Of a DNA stretch of 61,374 nt, positions 17,801-25,074 are shown piece by piece; position 1 is the stretch's first letter; the number at the start of each line of letters is the position of its first letter. The stretch spans positions 1-61,374 of the forward strand of contig JAEYCM010000025.1 of NCBI GenBank assembly GCA_023455425.1, in the 5' to 3' direction. Made by a program: the position numbers and the translations under genes. The stretch comes from Bacillota bacterium. GTDB taxonomy: Bacteria; Bacillota; Clostridia; Christensenellales; CAG-138. A model generated the notes under the pieces. The model was not told the DNA's origin. It searched no databases and saw only the letters and a list, made by a program, of their open reading frames with translations.

Positions 17801-18002
17801 GGCTGCGCAAAGAGTCCGCCGTCCGGGTTTCGCCGGAGGCTTCCCCGTAGAGCGCATAGGAGATACCGTCAAATATCGTCGTCTTGCCCGCGCCCGTATC
17901 CCCGCATACAAGGAACAGGTTGGAGGAAAGCGTGGAAAAATCCACATATTCCGTACCGGCGTAAGGGGCAAACGCGCACATGGTCAAATAGAGCGGTTTC
18001 AC
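14892..18002 (-). CDS. sbcC: Exonuclease subunit SbcC (Rad50-like ATPase)
   Basis: SbcC is the SMC-like ATPase of the SbcCD nuclease, which opens hairpins and trims DNA ends. The 1036-residue protein has Walker A GDTGAGKTT at residues 34-42, the Q-loop region SQFSQIAMIAQGEF, two long Ala/Glu-rich coiled coils around a zinc-hook CPVC (NSPCPVCGSLAHP), the ABC signature LSGGESFLAALSLALG and Walker B DAMFVDEGFGSLD. I place the start at the GTG (18002) that overlaps the sbcD stop as GTGA and leads straight into KPLYLTMCAFAPYAG. Extending upstream would only cover sbcD. Confidence 0.95.
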   Translation of the reverse strand: MKPLYLTMCAFAPYAGTEYVDFSTLSSNLFLVCGDTGAGKTTIFDGISYALYGEASGETRTADSLRSQYAPPELETYVEFVFALRGKTYTIKRSPGYRRISARTGKEVVSNPKAALTLPDGKVIANPTAVNAALHELLGLSRSQFSQIAMIAQGEFRKLLLAKSGEREAIFRDVFGTARFKAVQTLLKDRAQKEYASFLEQKRSMEQAMRTVRADAEDTGYAQLEAIQAEDAGLFLSILFDLLQSDEQKENELKKSLAEAEAQLSQMQIALAAATEDARLLDQLARAEAEWEAQERLLPQMQADKQRLLLGERANAEVRPLGMLYAQSKKAREALAQEIVKLRANIDALQAPLLESAARYEQEKAREPQREAAKQRIHAMEEQLKEYDRLGALQEATASARLRAEEAQKKLSLTKAEFGALTEQAAALQEELRALNAIPLDAMRLRLSAATARNSAVASAISLLRETQAQEEVLLALQQEYAEAETLLRQTEQDARMAETAFLRAQAGLLAQGLKDNSPCPVCGSLAHPSPAALPEDAPDEATVKRKKWGYEQAHKQAVDASKRAAAAAATLEAQRQSLTQAVSVLFEDMPQEPLALALKVKQETAQEETAALTLAVAEAEAKLAKRETLQQNHDQAVERQQKLLEQAAALETALKEAETYAVQQAAERDSLAGRLPYQNKSEAELALTSQRETLYTLQSALEQSMQRYASLERQRNDAQAQLISLQPRLSEAEETEAEARRAYENAIVSAGFADEAAYLAALRTPEEWKAERARLTRYGEAREAAKSAFTQARQAAAGKQANDLPLRQAAMEQAQREKNAASDAYNLAAERIRHNKNLYEYLDRRKDQLTLTWSAYTKAKRLSDTANGELPGKPRLTFERYIQARYLDEVLLSANARLFVMTGGQYELVRRQTPGDLRLQTGLDLDVLDHYTGKPRAAYTLSGGESFLAALSLALGLADTVQRYAGGIALDAMFVDEGFGSLDGEALERAVRILSSLAGGDRMVGVISHVEELKSQIESRIFVKKTVAGSHIEVL

Positions 18003-19129
18003 GCTTCCATGCCCCCTTCCGTCTCTTCCAGAAGCGTACGGAACAGCGTCAACTCGTCCAATGCGATCTCCTGGCCGTTTTGCAGCAGGTAAAACTCCAT
18101 AAACTGTTCGACCGGGTCCTTGGCCGCGATAGGCTGAGGCGACCAATCGGGCGCCATATATTCCTGCCGGTTAGCATAGCTTAGGTGCATCAGGTTGGGG
18201 TAGCGTTCCCGTAGGCGCTGCATGGCGTTGGGAGCTTCCTCTTCCTCCGTCAGCAGCACGTGCAGATAATCCTCCGAGCCGTCTGCCTGCATCAGCTCCG
18301 CCATGGATGCGGTTACTTCCCGTAGGGGGTGCAGCGGGGGAACAGGCAGAAGTTCGGTTGTTACATCGTTTGTGCCAAGTTCAATGAGCGTCACTGATTT
18401 TTGCTGCGTGAGCTCGGAAAACGAATATTTGAGCGGCGACCCCGCGTAGCGTACCGTTCCGCTGCCCACGCGCTGCGCGCCGTGCAGGTGGCCTAACGCT
18501 ACATAGGAGAACCCCGAAAATACCGAAGCGTCCACGCAGTCCAGCCCGCCGATTGAGGCGGTTTCCGAATCTGAGCGCAGCAGCGCTTCGCCGTTTGCGG
18601 AAACGAACTGATGCGCAACAAGCACGCTGCGGACGTTTTCTTCACGCGCAACGGTGGAGAGCGCCGCGCGCACGGCGTCCTCATGCGTATTGAGCTCCAT
18701 ATCCGGGAAAAAGGGACGGACTTCAAGGGGCCTCAGATACGGCAGCAGATAAACATCCACCGGGCCATGCCGGTCCTGCATCCGTACGCACGGGACCATG
18801 CCCGTGAACGTCCCGGCGATATATACGCCCGTCTTGTGCAAAATACGGCTCATAAACTGGAGCCTGTCCGCGGAATCATGATTGCCCGCAATCAAAAAGA
18901 CCGCGGTTCCCTGCTGTTGGAGCGCGGTCAAAAAATCATCCAGCACCGCCACGGCGGCCTCGGAAGGGATCGGCTTGTCGAACACGTCCCCCGCGACGAG
19001 CACGGCGTCAACCCCGCGCTCTTTTGCAAGCGCCACAATGGCGGAAAGCGCGTACCGTTGGTCCTCCAGCAGGGAAAAGCCGAACAGCCGCCTGCCGATG
19101 TGCAGATCGGCGCAGTGCAACAGTCTCAT
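17999..19129 (-). CDS. sbcD: Exonuclease subunit SbcD (Mre11-like nuclease)
   Basis: SbcD is the metal-dependent nuclease partner of SbcC. The 376-residue protein shows the five phosphoesterase motifs: LLHCADLHIGRRL at the start, VLVAGDVFDKP, FLIAGNHDSADRL, VLVAHQFV and LGHLHGAQR. The capping and C-terminal regions (IELGTNDVTTELLPVPPLHPLREV onward) are normal. It is translationally coupled to sbcC through a 4-bp overlap. Confidence 0.95.
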   Translation of the reverse strand: MRLLHCADLHIGRRLFGFSLLEDQRYALSAIVALAKERGVDAVLVAGDVFDKPIPSEAAVAVLDDFLTALQQQGTAVFLIAGNHDSADRLQFMSRILHKTGVYIAGTFTGMVPCVRMQDRHGPVDVYLLPYLRPLEVRPFFPDMELNTHEDAVRAALSTVAREENVRSVLVAHQFVSANGEALLRSDSETASIGGLDCVDASVFSGFSYVALGHLHGAQRVGSGTVRYAGSPLKYSFSELTQQKSVTLIELGTNDVTTELLPVPPLHPLREVTASMAELMQADGSEDYLHVLLTEEEEAPNAMQRLRERYPNLMHLSYANRQEYMAPDWSPQPIAAKDPVEQFMEFYLLQNGQEIALDELTLFRTLLEETEGGMEA

Positions 19130-19150
19130 ATCATTCTCCCTGAAACAATA

Positions 19151-19290
19151 TTGAGGGCTTTGCCCTCAAACACTCGAGGGTCCTAAGGCCCCATTTTGTA
19201 AACGCCCTAGAATAGGGCGTTTACAAAGAAAGGGATTCCCAAGGGACATGTCCCTTGGGTGGGAGCTCGAGGGCAAAGCCCCTCGAAAAA
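19151..19290. repeat. Cluster of four perfect or near-perfect hairpins
   Basis: The 191-bp gap between the first DegV gene and sbcD holds TTGAGGGC-TTT-GCCCTCAA (19151-19169), a 15-bp stem TTTGTAAACGCCCTA/TAGGGCGTTTACAAA (19195-19227), a perfect 22-bp palindrome beginning CCCAAGGGACA at 19238, and TCGAGGG-CAAAGC-CCCTCGA (19267-19286). Any one could stop transcription coming from the DegV gene. Together they are denser than a terminator needs. Confidence 0.65.
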
Positions 19291-19320
19291 GTGCAACGGA
19301 TATTTGGTAATATGCCAACG

Positions 19321-20181
19321 TTACCTTACGCCCTTACCCACAAAGGAAAGCGAAAGCGTGCCCGGCCCGCCGTGCGTGCCGATGACGGCACCCATCGTAT
19401 AAATTCGGACAAGCAGCTCGGGGAAGCGGTCCTGTATGCTTTTTGCAAGGCCTTTCGCTTCTTCCATGCACTCCACCTGCGTGATGTGGACGTACTTGTG
19501 CGCAAGATCGATCTTCTCGCACAAAATCTCATACAGCCGCCGGATGGCGCCGCGCCGTCCCTTAATCTTTTCACGCGCCGCAGCCTTGCCCTCATCGTCG
19601 ATATACATGACGGGTTTGATATGCAAAAGGCTTGCAACGGCGGCCGCAGCGCCGGAAACGCGCCCGCCGCGCCGCGCATAGGTAAGGTCCACAAGGGTGA
19701 ACCACACCTGCAGGCTGTTTTTAATCTGCTCCAGCTTCTTGTAGCAGGCTTCGAGTGTCGTGCCGCTGTTCTTAAGTTCCACGGCTTCCTCCAACAGGAG
19801 GCTTTCCCCGCTGCTGGCAGCAAGCGAGTCCAAAATGAGGATCTCCCGCTCCGGGAAACGCGCCAGAAGCTCCTGGCGTGCAATATGGGCGCTGTTCACC
19901 GTGCCGGAAAGCCCGCTCGAAATGCCGATATAGAGCACGTCCTCACCCGATTCGAGTATGGGCGTCCACATTGCAAGAAAGCCCTCTTCCGTCACCTGGG
20001 AGGTGGTCGCCATCTTGCCATCGCGCATGGCCTGCATCAGCGTTTCTATGGTTTCAGGCCGCATATCGTCAATTAATTCCAGTTCCCCGATGTGTACGCG
20101 CAGCGGCGCAAAGGCAACATCGAGTTCCCGCATGCGTTCCGGGGTCAGATCCACTACGGAATCGGTCGTAATCCTGTACAT
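19321..20181 (-). CDS. DegV family fatty-acid-binding protein (first of two)
   Basis: DegV/FakB proteins bind a fatty acid and, in the FakAB system, present it to the FakA kinase. The 286-residue product begins MYRITTDSVVDLTPERMRELDV, with TTSQVTEEGF (fatty-acid head-group Ser/Thr), LYIGISSGLSGTVNSAHIA and IGTHGGPGTLSLSFVG. It has the normal length. The ATG at 20181 has AAGGAG seven bases upstream. It is a close paralogue of the gene just upstream, 94 bp away. No FakA kinase is in the window. Confidence 0.92.
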   Translation of the reverse strand: MYRITTDSVVDLTPERMRELDVAFAPLRVHIGELELIDDMRPETIETLMQAMRDGKMATTSQVTEEGFLAMWTPILESGEDVLYIGISSGLSGTVNSAHIARQELLARFPEREILILDSLAASSGESLLLEEAVELKNSGTTLEACYKKLEQIKNSLQVWFTLVDLTYARRGGRVSGAAAAVASLLHIKPVMYIDDEGKAAAREKIKGRRGAIRRLYEILCEKIDLAHKYVHITQVECMEEAKGLAKSIQDRFPELLVRIYTMGAVIGTHGGPGTLSLSFVGKGVR

Positions 20182-20275
20182 GTATGCTCCTTTAACGTTT
20201 GATTTTGCATGAAAAAGCCGGTTCCCGGCATGCGGCAACCGGCATGAACAGTATCTTCTCTTTTATATTTTAAAG

Positions 20276-21145
20276 TCAGACCGTGCGCGGCGCGCCCATG
20301 AAGAACAGCGCAAGCGTACCCGGCCCGCTATGGGAGCCGATGACCGCGCCGATGGAATAGATGTTGACGGGAAGGTTCGGATACCCCTCCTGAATGAGCT
20401 GCTTTAGCTGCAGCGCATCCTCATAACAGTCCGCATGGCTGATATTCACAAACGGCGACGCCGACTGGTCGATCTTTTCCACCAGCAGTTCATAGAGGCG
20501 CTTGATCGCGCCGCGCCTGCCCTTGACCTTTTCGCGCGGGATGAGCTTGCCTTCGCTGTTCGTGTTGAGAACAGGCTTGATGCTCAAAAGCGAAGCAACC
20601 AGCGCCGCGGCGCCGGAAACGCGGCCGCCCCTGCGCAGGTAGACAAGATCGTCCACCGTGAACCAGTGGTGCACTTTCATTTTGCGGGTTTCGATTTCAC
20701 GGTACAACTCGTCCAGGTCCATGCCGTTTTGTTTGAGCGCGACCGCGTGTTCCACGATCATCCCTTCGCCGGAGCTTGCGCACAGCGAGTCGATAATGAG
20801 AATCTTGCGTTCCGGGTACTTTTCCAAAAGTTGCTGCCTTGCAAGCACGGAACTGTTGACGGTGCCCGAAAGCGCGCTGGAAAACCCGATATAGAGAATG
20901 TCCTCTCCGTTTTGGAGGATCGGCGTCCATAGATCCACAAAACTTTCCACCGTAGCCTGGGAAGTGGTGGAAACCTTGCCCTGCCGCATGGCGTCATAGA
21001 GCATTTTCGCGGTCTTTTCCGTCATATCGTCCGTAATATCCTGGCCTTCCAAAAGGAAATGCAGGGCGACATACGGAATGTCCAGCTCGCGCAGGCGCGC
21101 GGGACTTAAGTCGACCGTGGAATCGGTTGTAATACGGTAGGACAT
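20276..21145 (-). CDS. DegV family fatty-acid-binding protein (second of two)
   Basis: This 289-residue protein has the same motifs as its neighbour: SYRITTDSTVDLSPARLREL, VSTTSQATVESF, LYIGFSSALSGTVNSSV, DSLCASSGEGM and IGSHSGPGTLALFFMG. The start at 21145 has GGAGG six bases before it; the Met two codons earlier is less well spaced. The pair probably arose by tandem duplication and is likely to bind different acyl chains, by analogy with FakB1/FakB2. Confidence 0.92.
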   Translation of the reverse strand: MSYRITTDSTVDLSPARLRELDIPYVALHFLLEGQDITDDMTEKTAKMLYDAMRQGKVSTTSQATVESFVDLWTPILQNGEDILYIGFSSALSGTVNSSVLARQQLLEKYPERKILIIDSLCASSGEGMIVEHAVALKQNGMDLDELYREIETRKMKVHHWFTVDDLVYLRRGGRVSGAAALVASLLSIKPVLNTNSEGKLIPREKVKGRRGAIKRLYELLVEKIDQSASPFVNISHADCYEDALQLKQLIQEGYPNLPVNIYSIGAVIGSHSGPGTLALFFMGAPRTV

Positions 21146-21151
21146 CGGCAA

Positions 21152-21428
21152 CCTCCTTTTGCTTGGGCTGCGGGGATACCCGGCCCCGGCCGCATGAAGA
21201 CGGCCTTTTCTAACATTTTAGCCCCTGCTACCTATAAAAGCAAGACGGCGCAATGTGATATTGGCGTGACATTTGCCCGAAAAGTACGGACGCCGTACGG
21301 GTTTTTCACAGGACGAACGCAAAATGCGCCGCCGTAAAGAACTGTATTTGCCGCCTGATCACCGCCACGCTACTGCGCCCGGTGAAAAAGCGTGCGAATG
21401 ATATCACATTTTGGGCCCGGTAAAATGC
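21152..21428. other. Intergenic gap upstream of rpmH
   Basis: The 443-bp divergent gap 21146-21588 holds the rpmH promoter near its right end. In the rest I see no gene, no cluster of DnaA boxes (TTATCCACA-like) and no AT-rich unwinding stretch, so it does not look like oriC. A palindrome GTACGGACGCCGTAC at 21284-21298 is the only clear element. Confidence 0.5.
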
Positions 21429-21458
21429 TTGACAGCTTGGGCGTTTTTCCACTATACT
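21429..21458 (+). promoter_or_regulatory. Strong promoter of rpmH
   Basis: A perfect TTGACA (21429-21434) is followed after 18 bp by TATACT (21453-21458). The transcript would have a leader of about 120 nt to the rpmH ATG, as expected for a ribosomal protein operon. The spacing and consensus match are good. Confidence 0.75.
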
Positions 21459-21588
21459 TATACAGGCAATGGGCGAAACCGCCCCAAAATAGGGCGTTTG
21501 CTCCATATTTTGTGAGTATTTGCCGGGTAGTATACTACATCTGGTAAACTCGCCCGGTTTACCATCCATAGAAAAGAGGTGCAAAGCA

Positions 21589-21723
21589 ATGTTCATGACG
21601 TACCAGCCCAAAAAGAGGCAGCGCAGCAAGGTCCATGGTTTCCGTAAGCGTATGAAGACCGCCGATGGCCGCAATGTATTGAAGCGCAGGCGTTTGAAGG
21701 GCAGAAAGCGCCTGAGCGCGTAA
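21589..21723 (+). CDS. rpmH: 50S ribosomal protein L34
   Basis: The 44-residue basic protein MFMTYQPKKRQRSKVHGF through MKTADGRNVLKRRRLKGRKRLSA is L34, with the invariant TYQPKK and HGFRKRM segments. The ATG at 21589 has AGAGG nine bases upstream; the second in-frame ATG two codons on is too far from it. It heads the rpmH-rnpA-yidD-yidC-jag block, but with a long spacer before rnpA. Confidence 0.97.
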   Translation: MFMTYQPKKRQRSKVHGFRKRMKTADGRNVLKRRRLKGRKRLSA

Positions 21724-21726
21724 CCC

Positions 21727-21960
21727 ATGCAGGCGTGCCTGCTGCAGCGCCGGGGGCGCTGGGCCACAGATTTGGAGGCGGGCGTCCGGTCCGCCTGTTC
21801 TTATTTGTGGGACTTAGGCAATGCACACCGTTTGTAGGAAAAACCGGGCGTATGCCCGGCCGCAGCTTACTGACAAGCCTTGTCCTTTAGAAAAATCCGC
21901 TGATAAAGGCCGCAGGACTTTTGTCGGCGGCTAAAAAGCCGGGTTATGCCCGGCTTAGGT
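21727..21960 (+). other. Hairpin-dense spacer between rpmH and rnpA
   Basis: This 322-bp gap (21724-22045) contains no gene but six clear hairpins on the sense strand: GCAGGC-GT-GCCTGC (21729), CAGCGCC-GGG-GGCGCTG (21745), AGGCGG...CCGCCT (21776), CCGGGC-GTAT-GCCCGG (21844), GACAA-GCC-TTGTC (21872) and AAGCCGGG-TTATG-CCCGGCTT (21936-21956). rpmH and rnpA are normally close neighbours. The stretch may be an RNA processing or attenuation region, or a separate small RNA. Confidence 0.55.
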
Positions 21961-22045
21961 CGTTTATCCGTAAACCACATTGGCGTCACCCGTACCGCCC
22001 TAACCGAAAGGGCGATCGTAAGGTCTTGCCGGAAGGGCGCTTAGA

Positions 22046-22477
22046 TTGAAACGCTTGTACTCGCTTAAAAAAAACAGGGATTTTCAGTTTACGTACCGCG
22101 TAGGAAAATCCGTGGGCTGCCGATTGTTCACGCTCATCTATGTGCGTGACCGCCGCAAGCCGAGAAAGCCGAAGAGCAGCGCTTTGCAGGCGGAAGCACA
22201 TGTACGGGTGGGCTTTTCCGTAAGCAAAAAGGTTGGCAACAGCGTGCAGCGCAACCGTGTCAAGCGTAGATTGCGCGAGGCGCTTTCCCCCTATCTTCAA
22301 GAAATCTGTCCCGGACACAACCTGATATTTATCGCAAGGCCGGGTATGCTGGACGAGCCGTTTTTGAGTGTAAGGCAGACGGTACTGCAGATGCTCAAAA
22401 AGGCGGAGCTGTATAAACCTGCAAAGGCCCTTCGGGCGGAGCCGGAAGCGGCCTCTAAGGGGGCGGATGTCCTGTGA
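22046..22477 (+). CDS. rnpA: Ribonuclease P protein component
   Basis: RnpA binds the catalytic RNA of RNase P and helps process tRNA 5' ends. The 143-residue protein has the start KRLYSLKKNRDFQFTYRVGKS, the central strand VRVGFSVSKKVGNSVQRNRVKRRLREA (the RNR motif) and HNLIFIARPG. The C-terminus is about 20 residues longer than usual. It begins with TTG (22046), preceded by GGAAGG. The stop overlaps the GTG start of yidD as GTGA. Confidence 0.95.
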   Translation: MKRLYSLKKNRDFQFTYRVGKSVGCRLFTLIYVRDRRKPRKPKSSALQAEAHVRVGFSVSKKVGNSVQRNRVKRRLREALSPYLQEICPGHNLIFIARPGMLDEPFLSVRQTVLQMLKKAELYKPAKALRAEPEAASKGADVL

Positions 22478-22686
22478 AACGGGTGCTCCTGTTCCTTCTG
22501 AAACTTTATAAAAAATATGTTTCTCCGGGTTTGCCCCAAAACCGCTGCAAATACCTGCCGACCTGCTCCGAGTATGCCTACGGTGCGATCGAAAAACACG
22601 GCGCGTTGCGCGGAAGCCTGCTTGCCATATGGCGCTTGCTTCGCTGCAATCCGTTTTCAAAGGGCGGGTATGATCCCGTCCCATAA
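22474..22686 (+). CDS. yidD: Membrane protein insertion efficiency factor YidD
   Basis: The 70-residue protein KRVLLFLLKLYKKYVSPGLPQNRCKYLPTCSEYAYGAIEKHG through NPFSKGGYDPVP has all YidD hallmarks, including the C-x6-C pair and GGYDPVP. It assists YidC-dependent insertion at the membrane. The GTG start overlaps the rnpA stop by 4 bp. Its 3' neighbour is yidC after 140 bp. Confidence 0.96.
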   Translation: MKRVLLFLLKLYKKYVSPGLPQNRCKYLPTCSEYAYGAIEKHGALRGSLLAIWRLLRCNPFSKGGYDPVP

Positions 22687-22826
22687 ATGGACAAGGTCTA
22701 CTGTTTCTTTTTGTTCTGCTACATTTCCCCACATGGGGCATGCCGCCATCGGGCATGCAAGGCGTCGTACCGGCGCGCCCGGGGAGCCATGACCACTACA
22801 AGATTCGCTTGAAGGAGGACACGCAC

Positions 22827-23810
22827 TTGCAAGGAGATTTCTTTTTAACTACATGGATTTTAATGGCGATGCGGTGGCTTTACGAAAATGTCACCGTAGA
22901 GAGCGTCTTCTGGACGATTTTGATCAGCACCATCGTCATCCGCGGCATTACGGTATTTGGGGATATCCAGTCCCGCAAATCCAGCATGAAGATGCAGGTG
23001 ATCCAGCCGGACATCGACAGGCTCAAGCGCAAATACGCAAACGATCCGCAGAAGCTCCAGCAGGCGCAGTCCAAGCTGATGAAGGAGCGGGGCGTGAGCA
23101 TGTGGGGCGGCTGCCTGCCCATGCTCATGATGATGCCGCTGTTCTTCTGCTTTATCGCGGCGTTCCGTTTCTGGGGCTACGAGCAGATGATCAAGGTGCT
23201 GTTGCAGCTGCATGAAACCGGCAATTCGACACTGTTCCAAAACTTTAATTTCCTGTGGGTGCACAACATCTGGCAGCCGGACAACGGCATGAAAGAAGTT
23301 GTCATGAGCGCCAAGGAGTTTTTGGCTATCCCCAACCTGCAGAACCTCATTTTCTTCCAGGAGCACCCCGAGGCGTTAAAGGCGTTCCAGCAGCTTGGAC
23401 TCATTATTGCGGACCCGAAGAATATTCCGCAGGCTTCGATCGATACTTATAATAACCTGGTTGCGCCCTTGGTCGCGCAGTACCAGAACGTGTATAACGG
23501 CTGGTTCATCTGGCCCATCCTTGCGGGCGGCACCACATTCCTTTCGAGCTGGATCATGCAGAAGAACCAGCCCAAGCCCGCCGTACAGGATAACGGCCAG
23601 CCCAGCGCCGCCGCGCAGGCGCAGAGCACCAACAAGGCCATGCTCTACATCATGCCCGCTATGTCCGTATTCTTCTGTCTTACCAGCAATACGGCGTTTG
23701 CAATCTACTGGACGATCAGCAACGTGGTATCCACGTTTACCAACATGCTTGTGAACCGGAAGTTTGCAAAAGAACTCGCAGCGTCAAAACCGGAGGAGGG
23801 AAATTCATGA
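22827..23810 (+). CDS. yidC: Membrane protein insertase YidC
   Basis: YidC/OxaA inserts proteins into the cytoplasmic membrane. I place the start at TTG 22827, eight bases after AAGGAGG; the 327-residue product then starts QGDFFLTTWILMAMRWLYENV. It has SVFWTILISTIVIRGITVFGDIQSRKSSMKMQVIQPDIDRLKRKYANDPQ, and the conserved hydrophilic-groove Arg falls in IVIRGITV. It also has MWGGCLPMLMMMPLFFCFIAAFRF and the final helices MLYIMPAMSVFFCL and AIYWTISNVVSTFTNM. A 90-residue loop near the middle is longer than usual. The stop overlaps jag by ATGA. Confidence 0.93.
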   Translation: MQGDFFLTTWILMAMRWLYENVTVESVFWTILISTIVIRGITVFGDIQSRKSSMKMQVIQPDIDRLKRKYANDPQKLQQAQSKLMKERGVSMWGGCLPMLMMMPLFFCFIAAFRFWGYEQMIKVLLQLHETGNSTLFQNFNFLWVHNIWQPDNGMKEVVMSAKEFLAIPNLQNLIFFQEHPEALKAFQQLGLIIADPKNIPQASIDTYNNLVAPLVAQYQNVYNGWFIWPILAGGTTFLSSWIMQKNQPKPAVQDNGQPSAAAQAQSTNKAMLYIMPAMSVFFCLTSNTAFAIYWTISNVVSTFTNMLVNRKFAKELAASKPEEGNS

Positions 23811-24685
23811 AAAGCGGAGAATTCACCGGCCGCTCCATTGATGAAGCTGTTTTCCACGGCCTGCAGGAACTGGGCCTTTCCATCGACGAAGTCGCCATTG
23901 AAACATTGCAGAACGAAAGCAAGGGTCTCTTTGGCATCGGCGCGAAGCTTGCCCGCGTGCGGCTGACCGAACGCCGGCAGGAGGATGAAGCCCCCGCGCA
24001 CAAGCCCCGCGTTCTTTCCGAAGAACGGGAACAAAAGCCCGACCGCCCGCGTGAACAGCGCGAGAATAGGCCGCAGGGCGGGGAGCGCCGGGAAGGCCGG
24101 CCCAATGGAGACCAGCCCAGGCGCGACTACAGGCCCGGCGAAGGCCGCCGCGAGGATCGCCCGCAGAAGCGGGAAGAGCCCCGCAAGCCGGCAGAACCCC
24201 CTGTGGAGGAGTATGCGTATAGCGCGGAGGTTGCAAAAAATCACCCCGCCGGCCAATTCCTGACGGGGCTACTCGGCCATATGGGCGTGGAAGCGGATGT
24301 GCGCGCCGCCGAAGTGGAAAACGGCGTTCGCCTGTCCATTGATAGTAGAACTAAGGGCCTTTTGATCGGCCGCCGCGGAGAAACGCTCGACGCCATGCAG
24401 TACCTGACCTCGCTGGTCGTCAACCGCACCCGCAAGCAGGAAAAGTATTTGCGTGTCACGCTCGATACCGAAGATTACCGCAGCAAGCGGGAGGATACGC
24501 TTGTGCGCCTTGCCCGCAGGCAGGCAGCCCGGGTCAAGTCCACCGGACGACCGATTGCGATGGAGCCTATGAATCCCTACGAGCGCCGGGTGCTCCACGC
24601 TTCTTTGCAGAATAACCCGTATGTGACCACGCACAGCGAGGGCGAAGAACCCAACCGCCGCGTCGTGATCACGCCCAAGAAGTAA
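23807..24685 (+). CDS. jag: RNA-binding protein Jag/KhpB
   Basis: KhpB binds RNA and influences cell division and elongation in Firmicutes. The 292-residue protein has a Jag_N domain (EFTGRSIDEAVFHGLQELGLSIDEV, residues 4-55), a disordered Arg/Glu/Pro-rich linker (about 57-140), a KH domain with GLLIGRRGETLDAMQYL, and an R3H domain (PYERRVLHASLQNNPYVTTHSEG). The linker's Arg/Pro/Glu/Gly content is unusually high. It overlaps yidC by 4 bp and is followed by a strong terminator. Confidence 0.95.
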   Translation: MKSGEFTGRSIDEAVFHGLQELGLSIDEVAIETLQNESKGLFGIGAKLARVRLTERRQEDEAPAHKPRVLSEEREQKPDRPREQRENRPQGGERREGRPNGDQPRRDYRPGEGRREDRPQKREEPRKPAEPPVEEYAYSAEVAKNHPAGQFLTGLLGHMGVEADVRAAEVENGVRLSIDSRTKGLLIGRRGETLDAMQYLTSLVVNRTRKQEKYLRVTLDTEDYRSKREDTLVRLARRQAARVKSTGRPIAMEPMNPYERRVLHASLQNNPYVTTHSEGEEPNRRVVITPKK

Positions 24686-24698
24686 GAAACAACAGCAA

Positions 24699-24730
24699 GC
24701 GCCCCGTGCATGAATCGCACGGGGCGCTTT
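24699..24730 (+). terminator. Terminator of the rpmH-jag operon
   Basis: GCGCCCCGTGC and GCACGGGGCGC form an 11-bp stem with a 7-base loop, followed by TTT. It lies 14 bp after the jag stop. Confidence 0.85.
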
Positions 24731-24761
24731 CGCGTGTTAGAAAAAACTGTTGAGGTTTCAA

Positions 24762-25062
24762 GGTATCGGCGCTTTTGTGCGCCGCGTCCACAGCGGGAGA
24801 CACCTCGGACACTAGGCCCGCGGGCCATCGCGATAGTTTTTTGCTTTGGGAAACTACGTTTCTCAACGCCCTTCCTTGGAAACGCCCGTACCCAGGGGGC
24901 AAGGGGGACGCAGCTAAGCGCCGCCTGTGGCGGATAAGCGAGGCGCAGTCCCAGTGAGCAAAGGAGCACAGAATATTCTGTGCGACTATTGCGAACTGTG
25001 GATCGAAGCCCTCCCGCTATACAATAAAAAAATCTATCGTCGCCGCCGCAGGGGGCGATACC
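24762..25062 (+). repeat. Dispersed ~300-bp repeat with inverted ends, copy E
   Basis: This fills the convergent gap between the jag terminator and rarD (gap 24686-25074). Left end AAGGTATCGGCGC and right end GGGCGATACC are inverted copies of each other. In order it contains GGCCCGCGGGCC (12-bp palindrome), GAAACTACGTTTC, GTACCCAGGGGGC, CCGCC-TGT-GGCGG, CAGTGAGCAA, GCACAGAATATTCTGTGC, TTGCGAACTGTGG and an AT-rich stretch. It is the plus-strand reference copy, preceded by TTGAGGTTTCAA, which is shared with copy G. Confidence 0.85.
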
Positions 25063-25074
25063 ATTGGGATAGTA

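Noticed and set aside
21146..22045. A replication origin around rpmH
   Set aside because: No cluster of TTATCCACA-like boxes, no AT-rich unwinding element and no dnaA gene are present; only one weak box-like match (TTATCCGTA) was found.
22740..22826. A longer yidC start upstream of 22827
   Set aside because: There is no ribosome site, and the added residues are polar and unlike the family; the TTG at 22827 has AAGGAGG eight bases upstream.
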